From positions 1 through 11,617 of the forward strand of contig JAFMRN010000045.1 in NCBI GenBank assembly GCA_017354065.1: 11,617 nt of DNA. The letters are read 5' to 3'. Shown here piece by piece: positions 1 to 6,983 of the stretch. The translations under genes were made by a program, and so were the position numbers. Below the pieces are notes generated by a model, which had not been told where the DNA came from, ran no database searches, and worked only from the letters and a program-made list of their open reading frames with translations. Each line of letters opens with the position of its first letter. Within the stretch, counting starts at the first letter, position 1. Source of the stretch: Solirubrobacterales bacterium. GTDB lineage: Bacteria; Actinomycetota; Thermoleophilia; Solirubrobacterales; Solirubrobacteraceae.

Positions 1-2
1 CC

Positions 3-2168
3 ACGACGCCGGTTGTGGCCTCTGCCCAGGCCGCCACCAAGCTGGTCCGCTACCGCGGCGTCAGCGTCCGCGTTCCCGCCTCCTGGCCGGTCTACAGCTC
101 GGCGCGCACATGTGTGCGCTTTGACCGCCACGCGGTCTACCTCGGCAGCCCGTCCGCGGGCCAGAACTGCCCGACTCGCCCGGCGATCGGCCGGACCGAG
201 TCGATCCTGATCCAGCCGGCGTCCGGCGCCAGTGACGTGCCGGGCGGCGGCTCCGCGGCAGAGCTCCGGCGCGGTGGACAGATCATCAGCGCCACCTGGC
301 AGCACGACCCCACCGTGATCCGCAGCGCGCTGGGCGTCCGCTCCTTGAACGCTCTTGCCCCGCCCAAACCGTCCGCCCCTTCGGCCGGTGTGCGCCGCGC
401 CGCGCGTACCGCCGCGGCCACCAGCCACCAGACGGCACCCCCGGGACAGGTCTATACCGGCCAGGGGTTCGACGCCTGCTCAGCACCCAGCACCGCCCAG
501 CTCGCAAGCTGGTCCGGTTCCCCCTACCACGCACTGGGCGTCTATATCGGCGGCGCCAACTCGGCCTGCGCCCAGCCCAACCTGAACGCCTCCTGGGTCT
601 CCAGCCAGAGCGCGGCGGACTGGCATCTGCTGCCGATCTACGTCGGCCTCCAGGCGCCGTCCAACTCCTGTGGCTGCCAGGCGATGAACGCCAGTGGCGC
701 TGCGGCCCAGGGCACCCAGGCCGCCCAGGACGCGGTCGCCCACGCCCAGGCGCTCGGGCTCGGGGCGGGCAACCCGATCTACGACGACATGGAGGCCTAC
801 AAGCGCGTCTCCTCCAACACCGGCCCGGTGCTGGCGTTCCTGAACGCGTGGACGCAGACCCTGCACGCTGCCGGCTACCGCTCGGGCGTCTATGCCAGCG
901 ACAGCTCGGGCGTCGCGGACATGGTCTCCCAGTACGGCACGGCCGGGTTCACCGCGCCCGACGTGATCTGGACCGCCAGTTGGAACAACACCGCCAACAC
1001 CGCCGATTCGACGGTCCCGGGCACCGACTGGGCCAACCACCAGCGTGTCCACCAGTACGCGGGCGGCAGCAACGTCAGCTACGGCGGCACGACGCTGAAC
1101 ATCGACAAGGACTACGTTGACGCGCCGACGGCGGCTTACGGCGGCGGCGGACCGCCGATCACCGGCCCGCCGGTAGCTTCGGTCGCGCCGACGGTCTCCG
1201 GCACCCCCGCAGCGGGCCAGATTCTCAGCGACCAGCACGCCCAGTGGTCCCAGTCGCCCAGCTCCTATGGCTACCAGTGGCAGCTGTGTGACAAGACCGG
1301 CGCCAACTGCACCGCGGTGCCCGGCGCCACCGGCCCCAACATAACCGTGCCAGCCAGCGATACCGGCCACACGCTGCGCGTGGTCGAGACCGCCGCGAAC
1401 TCATTGGGCACCGGCGTCCAGTCGACCTCCCCGCCGACCGCGGTGATCGCCCGCTCAGTCCAGGGTTATTGGGCGTTCAACCTGGCCGGCCACGTGTTCA
1501 ACAGCGTCTACCAGCCCAACTACGGCGCCCTGTCCGGCAACGCCGCCCACGACGTCAAGGGGATGGCGGCCTCCCCCGGTGACAAGGGCTACTGGCTGGC
1601 CGGCCAGCACGGCACCGTGCTGGCCTTCGGCGGCGCCCCGACACACCCCCAGATCCACCCGAGCCACTCGATTATCGGCATGGCGCCCACCAAGCACGGC
1701 GGCTACTGGCTCTACAGCTCGCTCGGAAACATCTACCCGTCCAAGGGCTCGACCTCGTTCGGCTCGCCGGTGCTGTCACACATGCGCATCAATGACGTGG
1801 TCGGCATGGCCACCAGCGCCGACGGCAAGGGCTACTGGATCGCAACCCGCTGGGGCACCGTGATCGGCTACGGCTCCGTCCGCGGTCGCCGCAGGTTCCA
1901 CATCTCCGGCGCCGTCCGCGGCATCACCGCCTCAGCCCACGGCTACTGGATCTACACCAGCACCGGCCACGTGTACGGCTCCGCCCACACCAACACCTTC
2001 GGCAACCCTGCCGCCCACGGCGCCAACAACATCGTCGGCCTGGTCCCCGCCCCGGCCAACAAGGGCTACTGGCTGATCAGCGGCGGCGGCCGCGTCTTCA
2101 ACGTCGGCGCCGCCCCCGCGTATCCGGCCCTGAAGCCCGGCGGCCACGTTCAGGGCCTGGCCGGCTAA
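3..2168 (+). CDS. Secreted DUF1906 (glycoside-hydrolase-like) protein with Ig-like domain and GYW repeats, 5' partial
   Basis: The frame is open to the left window edge, so the true start and most of the signal peptide are missing. The visible N-terminus reads TTPVVASAQAATKL, which looks like the end of a signal peptide with cleavage after AQA, so the mature protein is probably exported. Residue numbers count the GTG at 15 as 1. Residues 8-70 form a small N-terminal domain (VRYRGVSVRVPASWPVY, later CVRFDRHAVYLG) that I recall in front of other actinobacterial DUF1906 proteins. Residues 150-375 are the DUF1906/Rv2525c-like TIM-barrel domain: it starts with GFDAC (151-155), has the acidic strand YDDME (256-260) and ends at NIDKDYVD. 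About 390-478 is an Ig-like module, and 484-717 holds six GYW repeats. The likely role is binding or cleaving cell-wall glycan outside the cell. That is inferred from the family; activity is not shown. A methyltransferase gene follows in the same frame. Confidence 0.9.
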   Translation, partial: TTPVVASAQAATKLVRYRGVSVRVPASWPVYSSARTCVRFDRHAVYLGSPSAGQNCPTRPAIGRTESILIQPASGASDVPGGGSAAELRRGGQIISATWQHDPTVIRSALGVRSLNALAPPKPSAPSAGVRRAARTAAATSHQTAPPGQVYTGQGFDACSAPSTAQLASWSGSPYHALGVYIGGANSACAQPNLNASWVSSQSAADWHLLPIYVGLQAPSNSCGCQAMNASGAAAQGTQAAQDAVAHAQALGLGAGNPIYDDMEAYKRVSSNTGPVLAFLNAWTQTLHAAGYRSGVYASDSSGVADMVSQYGTAGFTAPDVIWTASWNNTANTADSTVPGTDWANHQRVHQYAGGSNVSYGGTTLNIDKDYVDAPTAAYGGGGPPITGPPVASVAPTVSGTPAAGQILSDQHAQWSQSPSSYGYQWQLCDKTGANCTAVPGATGPNITVPASDTGHTLRVVETAANSLGTGVQSTSPPTAVIARSVQGYWAFNLAGHVFNSVYQPNYGALSGNAAHDVKGMAASPGDKGYWLAGQHGTVLAFGGAPTHPQIHPSHSIIGMAPTKHGGYWLYSSLGNIYPSKGSTSFGSPVLSHMRINDVVGMATSADGKGYWIATRWGTVIGYGSVRGRRRFHISGAVRGITASAHGYWIYTSTGHVYGSAHTNTFGNPAAHGANNIVGLVPAPANKGYWLISGGGRVFNVGAAPAYPALKPGGHVQGLAG
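1464..2165 (+). repeat. Six tandem GYW protein repeats (propeller-like C-terminus)
   Basis: The motif GYW(L/I/A) occurs at codons starting 1464, 1587, 1701, 1830, 1941 and 2064, so the spacings are 41, 38, 43, 37 and 41 residues. Repeats 2, 4 and 6 carry a G-x-V-x3-G core, as in GTVLAFGGAP, while repeats 3 and 5 carry Y-S/T-S-x-G-N/H-I/V-Y, as in YSSLGNIYPS. Each GYW is preceded by a (V/I)xGMA-type segment. The pattern resembles the GYWLVASDGG-type repeats of secreted actinobacterial proteins. A six-bladed propeller is inferred from the count only. Confidence 0.8.
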
Positions 2169-2177
2169 AAGGCGGAT

Positions 2178-2924
2178 TTGCGTTACGACAGGATCGGCCA
2201 CGGCTACTCCGCCTACCGGCGGTCGGACCCACGGATCGCAGCCGCCGTGCATCGTGCCTTGGATGGCGCTCGGACCGTTGTAAACGTTGGTGCCGGCACG
2301 GGTTCTTATGAGCCGACCGATCGTCCGGTGGTGCCGATCGAACCGTCCACGGAGATGGCACTCCAGCGGGACCCAGGTTTGCCACCCGCGGTGCTCGGGG
2401 TGGCGGAGAGTCTGCCGCTGGTCGACGACTCTGTGGACGCCGCGTTGGGGGTGCTCACGATGCACCATTGGACCGATCTGAGCGCCGGGCTCAGCGAGCT
2501 GCGCCGCGTGGCGCGCAAGCGCATCGTCCTGCTGACAATCGACGTAGAGGTCGAGGCCTCAATGTGGCTGTTTCGCGACTACATTCCGGAAGTTGCCGAC
2601 CGGGACCGGACGGAGTTTCCGTCGATGGACCGGCTGGTCGATGAACTGAAAGCGCCAACTGAGGCGGTCACCATGCCCGTTCCGGCCGACTGCCGGGATG
2701 GATTTCTCTTGTCCTTCTGGAGCCGCCCTGAGGCTGTTCTGGATCCCGCTCCACGCGCGGCCACCAGCGGCTTCGCGCGCATGGATGACGCTAAGGAAGC
2801 GGCAGCGGTGGCACAGCTCAATCACGACTTGGAGACCGGGGTCTGGGATCAGCGCCACGGCCACCTGCGCGCCTTGCCAAGCTTGGACGTCGGTCTCCGC
2901 TTGGTGATCACCGACCTGCACTAA
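2178..2924 (+). CDS. Class I SAM-dependent methyltransferase
   Basis: This 248-residue protein has the fold signatures of a Rossmann-type methyltransferase. The glycine-rich SAM loop VNVGAGTG is at 35-42, the acidic residue ending strand 2 is E55 in VVPIEPS, and LPLVDDSVDAAL followed by LTMHHW (79-98) matches the Methyltransf_11 motif II/III region. The N-terminus YDRIGHGYSAYRRSDPRI is typical of this subfamily. The TTG at 2178 is the only possible start, because a stop lies three codons upstream and the conserved N-terminus begins right after it. An AAAAGG sits 5 nt before the TTG. The gene begins 9 nt after the stop of the secreted protein, so co-transcription and coupled translation are likely. 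The C-terminal half (130-248) has no motif I can tie to a substrate, so the methyl acceptor is unknown. The protein looks soluble and complete. Confidence 0.88.
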   Translation: MRYDRIGHGYSAYRRSDPRIAAAVHRALDGARTVVNVGAGTGSYEPTDRPVVPIEPSTEMALQRDPGLPPAVLGVAESLPLVDDSVDAALGVLTMHHWTDLSAGLSELRRVARKRIVLLTIDVEVEASMWLFRDYIPEVADRDRTEFPSMDRLVDELKAPTEAVTMPVPADCRDGFLLSFWSRPEAVLDPAPRAATSGFARMDDAKEAAAVAQLNHDLETGVWDQRHGHLRALPSLDVGLRLVITDLH

Positions 2925-2926
2925 AG

Positions 2927-2990
2927 CGGTTCCGCGGAGCCACCGTCAAGTTGTACTTGAGGGTCTGCGGAAAGCCGGTTCCGTCCGGAG
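2927..2990 (+). repeat. Short direct repeat CGGTTCCG between methyltransferase and HNH gene
   Basis: CGGTTCCG occurs at 2927-2934 and again at 2976-2983. Both copies are followed by CGGAG, directly in the first copy and after TC in the second. The second copy can also fold as CGGAA/TTCCG with a 6-nt loop. The 85-nt gap holds no convincing terminator. The second CGGAG is part of GGAGAGGG (2987-2994), a ribosome-binding-like sequence 15 nt before the HNH start. The repeat may be chance in GC-rich DNA. Confidence 0.3.
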
Positions 2991-3004
2991 AGGGTGCCAC
3001 TATA

Positions 3005-3018
3005 CGAACATGTGTTCG
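3005..3018 (+). promoter_or_regulatory. LexA-type SOS box overlapping the HNH gene start
   Basis: The sequence CGAACATGTGTTCG has arms CGAAC and GTTCG around 4 nt. It fits the Gram-positive/actinobacterial LexA core CGAAC-N4-GTTCG, with A and T next to the arms as in the R-N2-Y consensus. The ATG of the DUF222/HNH gene (3010) lies in its centre. A weak -10-like CACTAT at 2998-3003 would place transcription start on the ATG, making the box an ideal repressor site for a leaderless transcript. From memory, several 13E12-family genes of Mycobacterium tuberculosis belong to its LexA regulon, which supports the assignment. Confidence 0.65.
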
Positions 3019-4248
3019 GCCGGCATCCCGACCCCGCTACCGGAGCTTGAGACCCAGATCTGCGAGCTGGCGGCCCATCTGAACGCCGCAACCTGTCGCT
3101 GGCTGACGCTGGTGGCCGAGTACGACGCGCGCGGTGGCTGGGCGGAATGGGGCGTCAAATCCTGCGCTCACTGGCTGTCCTGGCGCCTGGGAATCGGAGC
3201 CCGCGCCAGTCGTGAGCATGTCCGCACCGCCCGGGCACTACAGGCCCTTCCCCTGGTCCAGGAGACCTTTGCACGCGGCGAGCTGAGCTACTCCAAGGTC
3301 AGGGCGATAACGCGTGTCGCGAATCCGGAGACGGAGCAGGACCTGGTCAACCTGGCCCGGCACGCCACTGGCGCCCAGATCGAGAAGCTCGTGCGTGGCT
3401 ATGCCGGGGTGATCTCGGCGACCAGGGAACACGCCCAAGCGCTGGAGCAGCGCCAGCGCCTGGACTGCCACTGGGATGACCAAGGGATGCTGCAGATAGA
3501 GGGCCGGCTCTCACCGGAAGCCGGCGCGGCCTTCCTGGCTGCCCTGGAGACGACCGAGGTCCCAGACAGCGAGGCCTCCCCGTCCGCGAAACGGGCCGAA
3601 GCGCTGGTCACAATGGCCTCCGGCGAAGCGCGCGACTGTGAGCTCGTGCTCCATGTCGACGCCGAGAGCATGCGCAGCGACCGGGTGCGCGACCGCTGTG
3701 AGCTCGAGCACGGCCCGACGGTGGCCCCTGAGAGCGCACGCCGGCTCAGCTGTGACGCGGCCATGGTTCCGATCGTCGAACAGGACGGAACCCCGCTGTC
3801 GTCGGGGCGCAGGACCCGCGTGGTCTCACGCGCACTGCGCCGGGCACTGCGCAGCCGTGACGGCGGATGCCGCTTTCCGAGCTGCACAAACACGAAGTTC
3901 CTGCATGCCCACCACATCAAGCACTGGGCGCGCGGCGGAACCACTGACTTGGGCAACCTGATCCAGCTGTGCACGCACCACCACAAGCTTGTGCATGAAG
4001 GCGGTTACGACGTCAAAGTCGACAAGTTCGGGCTGCCGCGCTTTTACAACCCATACGGCTGGGAGATCCCCGCCTGCGGGCCCCCCGTCCGCACCGTCGG
4101 ACCCTCACTGCGGACGCGAAACCGCAAAGCGGGTCTGACGCTGGGCCCGAACAGCTGCCGGCCGCTTTCTGCCGGAGATCGACTCGATTATGGAATCGCC
4201 GTAGAGGGGCTGGCGCGCAAATGGCTGCCGCCGCCGGACACCGGTTAG
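3010..4248 (+). CDS. DUF222 / HNH endonuclease-like protein (13E12 repeat family)
   Basis: The 412-residue protein has the standard layout of the actinobacterial 13E12 family. The helical DUF222 region covers about 15-250, with W..WG.KSCAHWLSWR-type sequence near 45-60 and ELSYSKVRAITRV near 95. A C-terminal HNH nuclease module follows at 287-331. In it C287 and C292, AHHIKHW with H301/H302, N316 in GGTTDLGNL, C321 and the HHH cluster 323-325 give the complete H-N-H set plus likely zinc ligands, so the catalytic site looks intact. Its cellular role is not established; many copies are associated with repeated elements. ATG 3010 is the first usual start in this frame after the methyltransferase gene, and it lies inside the LexA box, so induction by DNA damage is predicted. 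The stop overlaps the stop of the convergent lytic transglycosylase gene. Confidence 0.92.
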   Translation: MCSAGIPTPLPELETQICELAAHLNAATCRWLTLVAEYDARGGWAEWGVKSCAHWLSWRLGIGARASREHVRTARALQALPLVQETFARGELSYSKVRAITRVANPETEQDLVNLARHATGAQIEKLVRGYAGVISATREHAQALEQRQRLDCHWDDQGMLQIEGRLSPEAGAAFLAALETTEVPDSEASPSAKRAEALVTMASGEARDCELVLHVDAESMRSDRVRDRCELEHGPTVAPESARRLSCDAAMVPIVEQDGTPLSSGRRTRVVSRALRRALRSRDGGCRFPSCTNTKFLHAHHIKHWARGGTTDLGNLIQLCTHHHKLVHEGGYDVKVDKFGLPRFYNPYGWEIPACGPPVRTVGPSLRTRNRKAGLTLGPNSCRPLSAGDRLDYGIAVEGLARKWLPPPDTG

Positions 4249-4985
4249 GAGTAGCCCAGCTGGGAGGCGTACTTGCTGCGGTACTCGCTTTGGTAGTGCA
4301 GGACCTTCTGCACGTAGGCGCGCGTCGCCGGGAACGGGATGTCGGCCACAGCGAATGAATGGCCGGCCCGGTGGGCGGCCGCAACCCAGCTGCTGACGTT
4401 CGTCTCACCGCCGTTGTATGCCGCAAGCGCCGCGGTGGCGTCGCCACCAAAGTCATGCAGGAGGTGCTTCAGGTAGTAGCAGCCGTACGCGATGTTGACC
4501 GCCGGCGTACCGAGGTCCTGGACGCGGAAGTTGGTGGCGCCGGACTGACGTGCCAGCAACTGCGCGGTACGTGGCTCGATCTGCATCAGCCCCTCCGCCC
4601 CGGCAGCTGAGGTCCGCGCATCAAAGCCCGTCTCGGCGTTGATCACGCCGGCGACCAGGGCGGGATCCAGGCCCTTCTGGTGGGCCTGGTCACGGATCAC
4701 CGTGCTGTAGTGCAGCGGCAGGGAGATGTCCCGCCATGCCTTCTTGACGACCGGGGACAGCACGCTGATCAGCACGATCACCAGCACGATGCCGGCAACC
4801 AGCAGCGCGCCGTATTTGGCGGCGCCGCCCCCGCCGCGACGCCCACGGTTTGCCCGCGTCTGATTCACCCGCGCGCGCCGCAGCTCACCCAGTGCGGCCT
4901 GCTCGCGCCGTGACTGAGCGGCCCGTGCCTCGGCGGCATCGGGCAAGACTCCCCCGGGGCGTGTGGGTGTTGCAAGGCGCGTCAT
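4245..4985 (-). CDS. Membrane-anchored lytic transglycosylase (SLT domain)
   Basis: The 246-residue protein should cleave the MurNAc-GlcNAc bond of peptidoglycan, forming 1,6-anhydro ends. Residues 1-55 are highly charged (many R, E, Q) and probably cytoplasmic. A single hydrophobic segment at 58-79 acts as an uncleaved anchor, so the catalytic part faces outward. The SLT domain spans about 93-235: the catalytic glutamate is E118 in VINAETGFD, followed by the conserved GLMQIEP (132-138) and AYNGG (189-193). This places it in the Slt70/MltE-like family 1 fold. Its ATG shares one base with the coaE stop (TAATG), so translation is probably coupled to coaE, making this the last gene of the rpsA-coaE run. 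It ends tail-to-tail on the HNH gene with overlapping stop codons. The substrate class is secure; its cellular task (growth, division or secretion-related) cannot be told. Confidence 0.93.
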   Translation of the reverse strand: MTRLATPTRPGGVLPDAAEARAAQSRREQAALGELRRARVNQTRANRGRRGGGGAAKYGALLVAGIVLVIVLISVLSPVVKKAWRDISLPLHYSTVIRDQAHQKGLDPALVAGVINAETGFDARTSAAGAEGLMQIEPRTAQLLARQSGATNFRVQDLGTPAVNIAYGCYYLKHLLHDFGGDATAALAAYNGGETNVSSWVAAAHRAGHSFAVADIPFPATRAYVQKVLHYQSEYRSKYASQLGYS

Positions 4986-5569
4986 TAGCTGAGGATGTCA
5001 AGAACGTCCGACAGCTTGGAAAGTAGCTGTTGCTCCGAGCCGTCATTTACAACCACATACGTGGACCGTGCGGCCTTTTCCTCCTGGCTGAGCTGCCGCG
5101 CGGCGCGTTCGTCGACCGCCGCATGACCGCGATCGGCAGCCCGCCCGGCGCGCAGAGCCTCATCGGCAACGATAGTGAGCGTCGCGTCAAAGCCGTTCTC
5201 CATCCCGGCTTCGAACAGCAGCGGCACCTCAACCACGGCAGCGCGCGGCTGTGTCGCTCCCACCGCCAGCTCTTGGCGCCAACTGGCGATCCGCTCCCCG
5301 ACCAACGGCCACAGCAGCCGCTCCAGCCAGGCTCTGTCCTCCGGGTCCGCGAACACACGGTCAGCCAGGGCCCGGCGATCGACAACCCCGTCCGGGGCCA
5401 GCTCCGCACCGAAACGCTGGACGACCGCGTCCCGCACCGCCGCTGACCCATACAGCTCATGCACCACAGCGTCAGTGGACAGCGTCGCCGCCCCCAGGCG
5501 CGCGAGCGCTGCCAAGGCCGTGGACTTGCCGGAGCCGATCCCGCCCGTCAGACCAACGAACGGGATCAT
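4985..5569 (-). CDS. coaE: Dephospho-CoA kinase
   Basis: This enzyme phosphorylates the 3'-hydroxyl of dephospho-CoA with ATP, the last step of coenzyme A synthesis in the cytoplasm. From the chosen ATG the protein has 194 residues, the usual family length. The P-loop GGIGSGKST is at 9-17, STDAVVHEL at 31-39 is the substrate-binding region, VVEVPLLFE at 112-120 is the family signature, and VVNDGS (173-178) is the conserved C-terminal adenine-binding segment. The frame is open further upstream, with alternative starts at 5611 (ATG) and 5668, but those would overlap the rpsA end and add a non-conserved tail before MIPFVGLTGG, so 5569 is preferred. No strong ribosome-binding site precedes it; the start is 10 nt after the rpsA stop, so coupling to rpsA is likely. 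The rpsA-coaE neighbourhood is typical of actinobacteria. Confidence 0.96.
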   Translation of the reverse strand: MIPFVGLTGGIGSGKSTALAALARLGAATLSTDAVVHELYGSAAVRDAVVQRFGAELAPDGVVDRRALADRVFADPEDRAWLERLLWPLVGERIASWRQELAVGATQPRAAVVEVPLLFEAGMENGFDATLTIVADEALRAGRAADRGHAAVDERAARQLSQEEKAARSTYVVVNDGSEQQLLSKLSDVLDILS

Positions 5570-5579
5570 GCCCGAACGT

Positions 5580-6920
5580 TCAGCCTTGGCCGTCCTCGGC
5601 GCCGGATCCATCGTGGCTCTCTGCCACTGGCGCATCAGCAAAGGTCTCAGGCTCGCCCGCCGGCTCACCGGCGTCGGTCAGCGGCGCATCGGCCTCAGCC
5701 GACGGGGGTGCATCAGCGGGAGCCTCCTCGCCGTCCTCGACCTGCTCGTCGGCACCCGGAGGCACGATCGGCCGGACCGGCAGGACCTGGCCCTCAACAC
5801 GCTTGATCGACAGTGACAGGCGACGGCGCTCGGAGTCGATCTCGAGGATCTTCACGCGCACCGGATCGCCGGGCTGGATGATCTCGCGCGGGTTCTCAAC
5901 GTGGTGCTGAGCCAGCTCGGAGATGTGCACCAGGCCCTCAACACCGTCGAGGATCTCCACGAACGAACCGAAGGTGACCACCTTGGTGACGTTGCCCTCA
6001 AGCTCATCACCGATGTTGTAGGTGTCGATCACACGCTGCCACGGGTCCTCCTGGGTCTGCTTCAGGCCCAGGGAGATGCGCTGGCGGTTGCGGTCGATGT
6101 CCAGCACCTTGACCGACACCGTGTCCCCGATGTTGAGGATCTCGCTCGGGTGGTTCACGTGTGACCAGGACAGCTCGGAGATGTGGATCAGGCCGTCAAT
6201 CCCGTCGAGGTCGACGAACGCGCCGAAGTCGACGATGTTGGAGATGACGCCTTCCACGACCTGACCTGGCTGCAGGCGGTCGAGGATCCGTTCACGGTCC
6301 TCCTTGCGCTGCTCCTCCAGGACCGCGCGGCGTGAGAGCACGACGTTGTTGCGGTTCCGGTTGAGCTCTATGACCTTGCACTCGATCTGCGTACCCATGT
6401 ACTCGTCGAGGTTCGGGACGCGGCGGATGTCGACCAGAGACGCGGGCAGGAAGCCACGCACGCCGAGGTCGATGATCAGGCCGCCCTTGACCACCTCGAT
6501 CACGGAGCCTTCAACCGGCTCACCGGACTGCGCGGCTGCCTCGATCCGGCGCCATGCCTTCTCAAAGCGCGCGCGCTTCTTCGAGAGGATCAGGCGGCCG
6601 TCCTGGTCTTCCTTGGTGAGGACCAGAGCGTCGACCTCTTCACCGAGCTCAACTTCCTCAGACGGATCGACGGACTTGCGGATCGACAGCTCAGAAGCTG
6701 GGATGACGCCCTCGGACTTGTAGCCGATGTCGACCAGGACCTCGTCCTGATCGATTTGAACGACGTTGCCGGTTACGACATCACCTTCCGAGAACGGACG
6801 GATCGTCGCGTCATAGTTGGGGACGATGCGACCGTCGATCTCCAGCAGCAGGCCGTCTGAACCTTCAACGACCTTGGCTTCAGGCAGTTCGGTTGGGTTG
6901 GGGGCAATAACAGTTGACAT
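5580..6920 (-). CDS. rpsA: 30S ribosomal protein S1
   Basis: RpsA binds mRNA at the small ribosomal subunit and helps initiation. With the ATG at 6920 the protein has 446 residues and four S1 (OB-fold) domains, at about 46-115, 132-198, 218-287 and 303-374. The last two carry the classic signatures: V-x-FGAFVDL with GLIHISELS, and V-x-FGSFVEI with GLVHISELA. Residues 379-446 form an acidic, Ala/Pro/Glu-rich tail, presumably disordered, as is common in actinobacterial RpsA. Four domains rather than the six of E. coli fits Gram-positive-type S1. Start choice is open: GTG 6941 has GCGGGA 7 nt upstream, and ATG 6932 is also possible. I prefer 6920 because it gives MSTVIAPNPTEL, has a GGA 7 nt upstream, and avoids unusual CGA/CCA codons. 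The divergent flavoprotein gene starts 63 nt away. Confidence 0.97.
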   Translation of the reverse strand: MSTVIAPNPTELPEAKVVEGSDGLLLEIDGRIVPNYDATIRPFSEGDVVTGNVVQIDQDEVLVDIGYKSEGVIPASELSIRKSVDPSEEVELGEEVDALVLTKEDQDGRLILSKKRARFEKAWRRIEAAAQSGEPVEGSVIEVVKGGLIIDLGVRGFLPASLVDIRRVPNLDEYMGTQIECKVIELNRNRNNVVLSRRAVLEEQRKEDRERILDRLQPGQVVEGVISNIVDFGAFVDLDGIDGLIHISELSWSHVNHPSEILNIGDTVSVKVLDIDRNRQRISLGLKQTQEDPWQRVIDTYNIGDELEGNVTKVVTFGSFVEILDGVEGLVHISELAQHHVENPREIIQPGDPVRVKILEIDSERRRLSLSIKRVEGQVLPVRPIVPPGADEQVEDGEEAPADAPPSAEADAPLTDAGEPAGEPETFADAPVAESHDGSGAEDGQG

Positions 6921-6969
6921 TGGTCGTTCCATGGTAGCCACGCGGGTGTCCCGCCGGGCAGCAGCCGTC

Positions 6970-6975
6970 TACCAT
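6970..6975 (+). promoter_or_regulatory. Candidate -10 element of a near-leaderless promoter for the flavoprotein gene
   Basis: TACCAT fits the actinobacterial TANNNT -10 pattern and ends 8 nt before the GTG at 6984. Transcription would then begin at about 6982, giving an essentially leaderless mRNA. In agreement, no Shine-Dalgarno sequence precedes this GTG. No clear -35 box is present at the expected distance. This is a prediction from position and pattern only. Confidence 0.35.
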
Positions 6976-6983
6976 CGCCCGCC

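Noticed and set aside
480..1370. Long minus-strand open frame of 296 codons opposite the DUF1906 gene
   Set aside because: It is a GC-rich shadow frame; the translation is low-complexity Val/Gly/Arg/Ala with no domain, while the plus strand shows clear conserved motifs.
3010..4248. HNH protein as part of a restriction or anti-phage system
   Set aside because: The adjacent methyltransferase looks like a small-molecule Methyltransf_11 type without DNA methyltransferase motifs, and DUF222/HNH proteins are a stand-alone repeated family.
5575..5582. GAACGTTC palindrome at the rpsA stop as a second LexA site
   Set aside because: It lacks the 4-nt spacer between GAAC and GTTC needed for a LexA box and lies inside an operon.
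5570..5668. Longer coaE start with 33 extra residues
   Set aside because: The extension overlaps the rpsA coding end and precedes the conserved MIPFVGLTGG start, so it is unlikely to be translated as part of CoaE.
6914..6919. TTGACA on the plus strand as a perfect -35 box for the flavoprotein gene
   Set aside because: It lies on the rpsA start codon region and no fitting -10 box occurs 16-18 nt downstream; the better -10 candidate at 6970 is far too distant.
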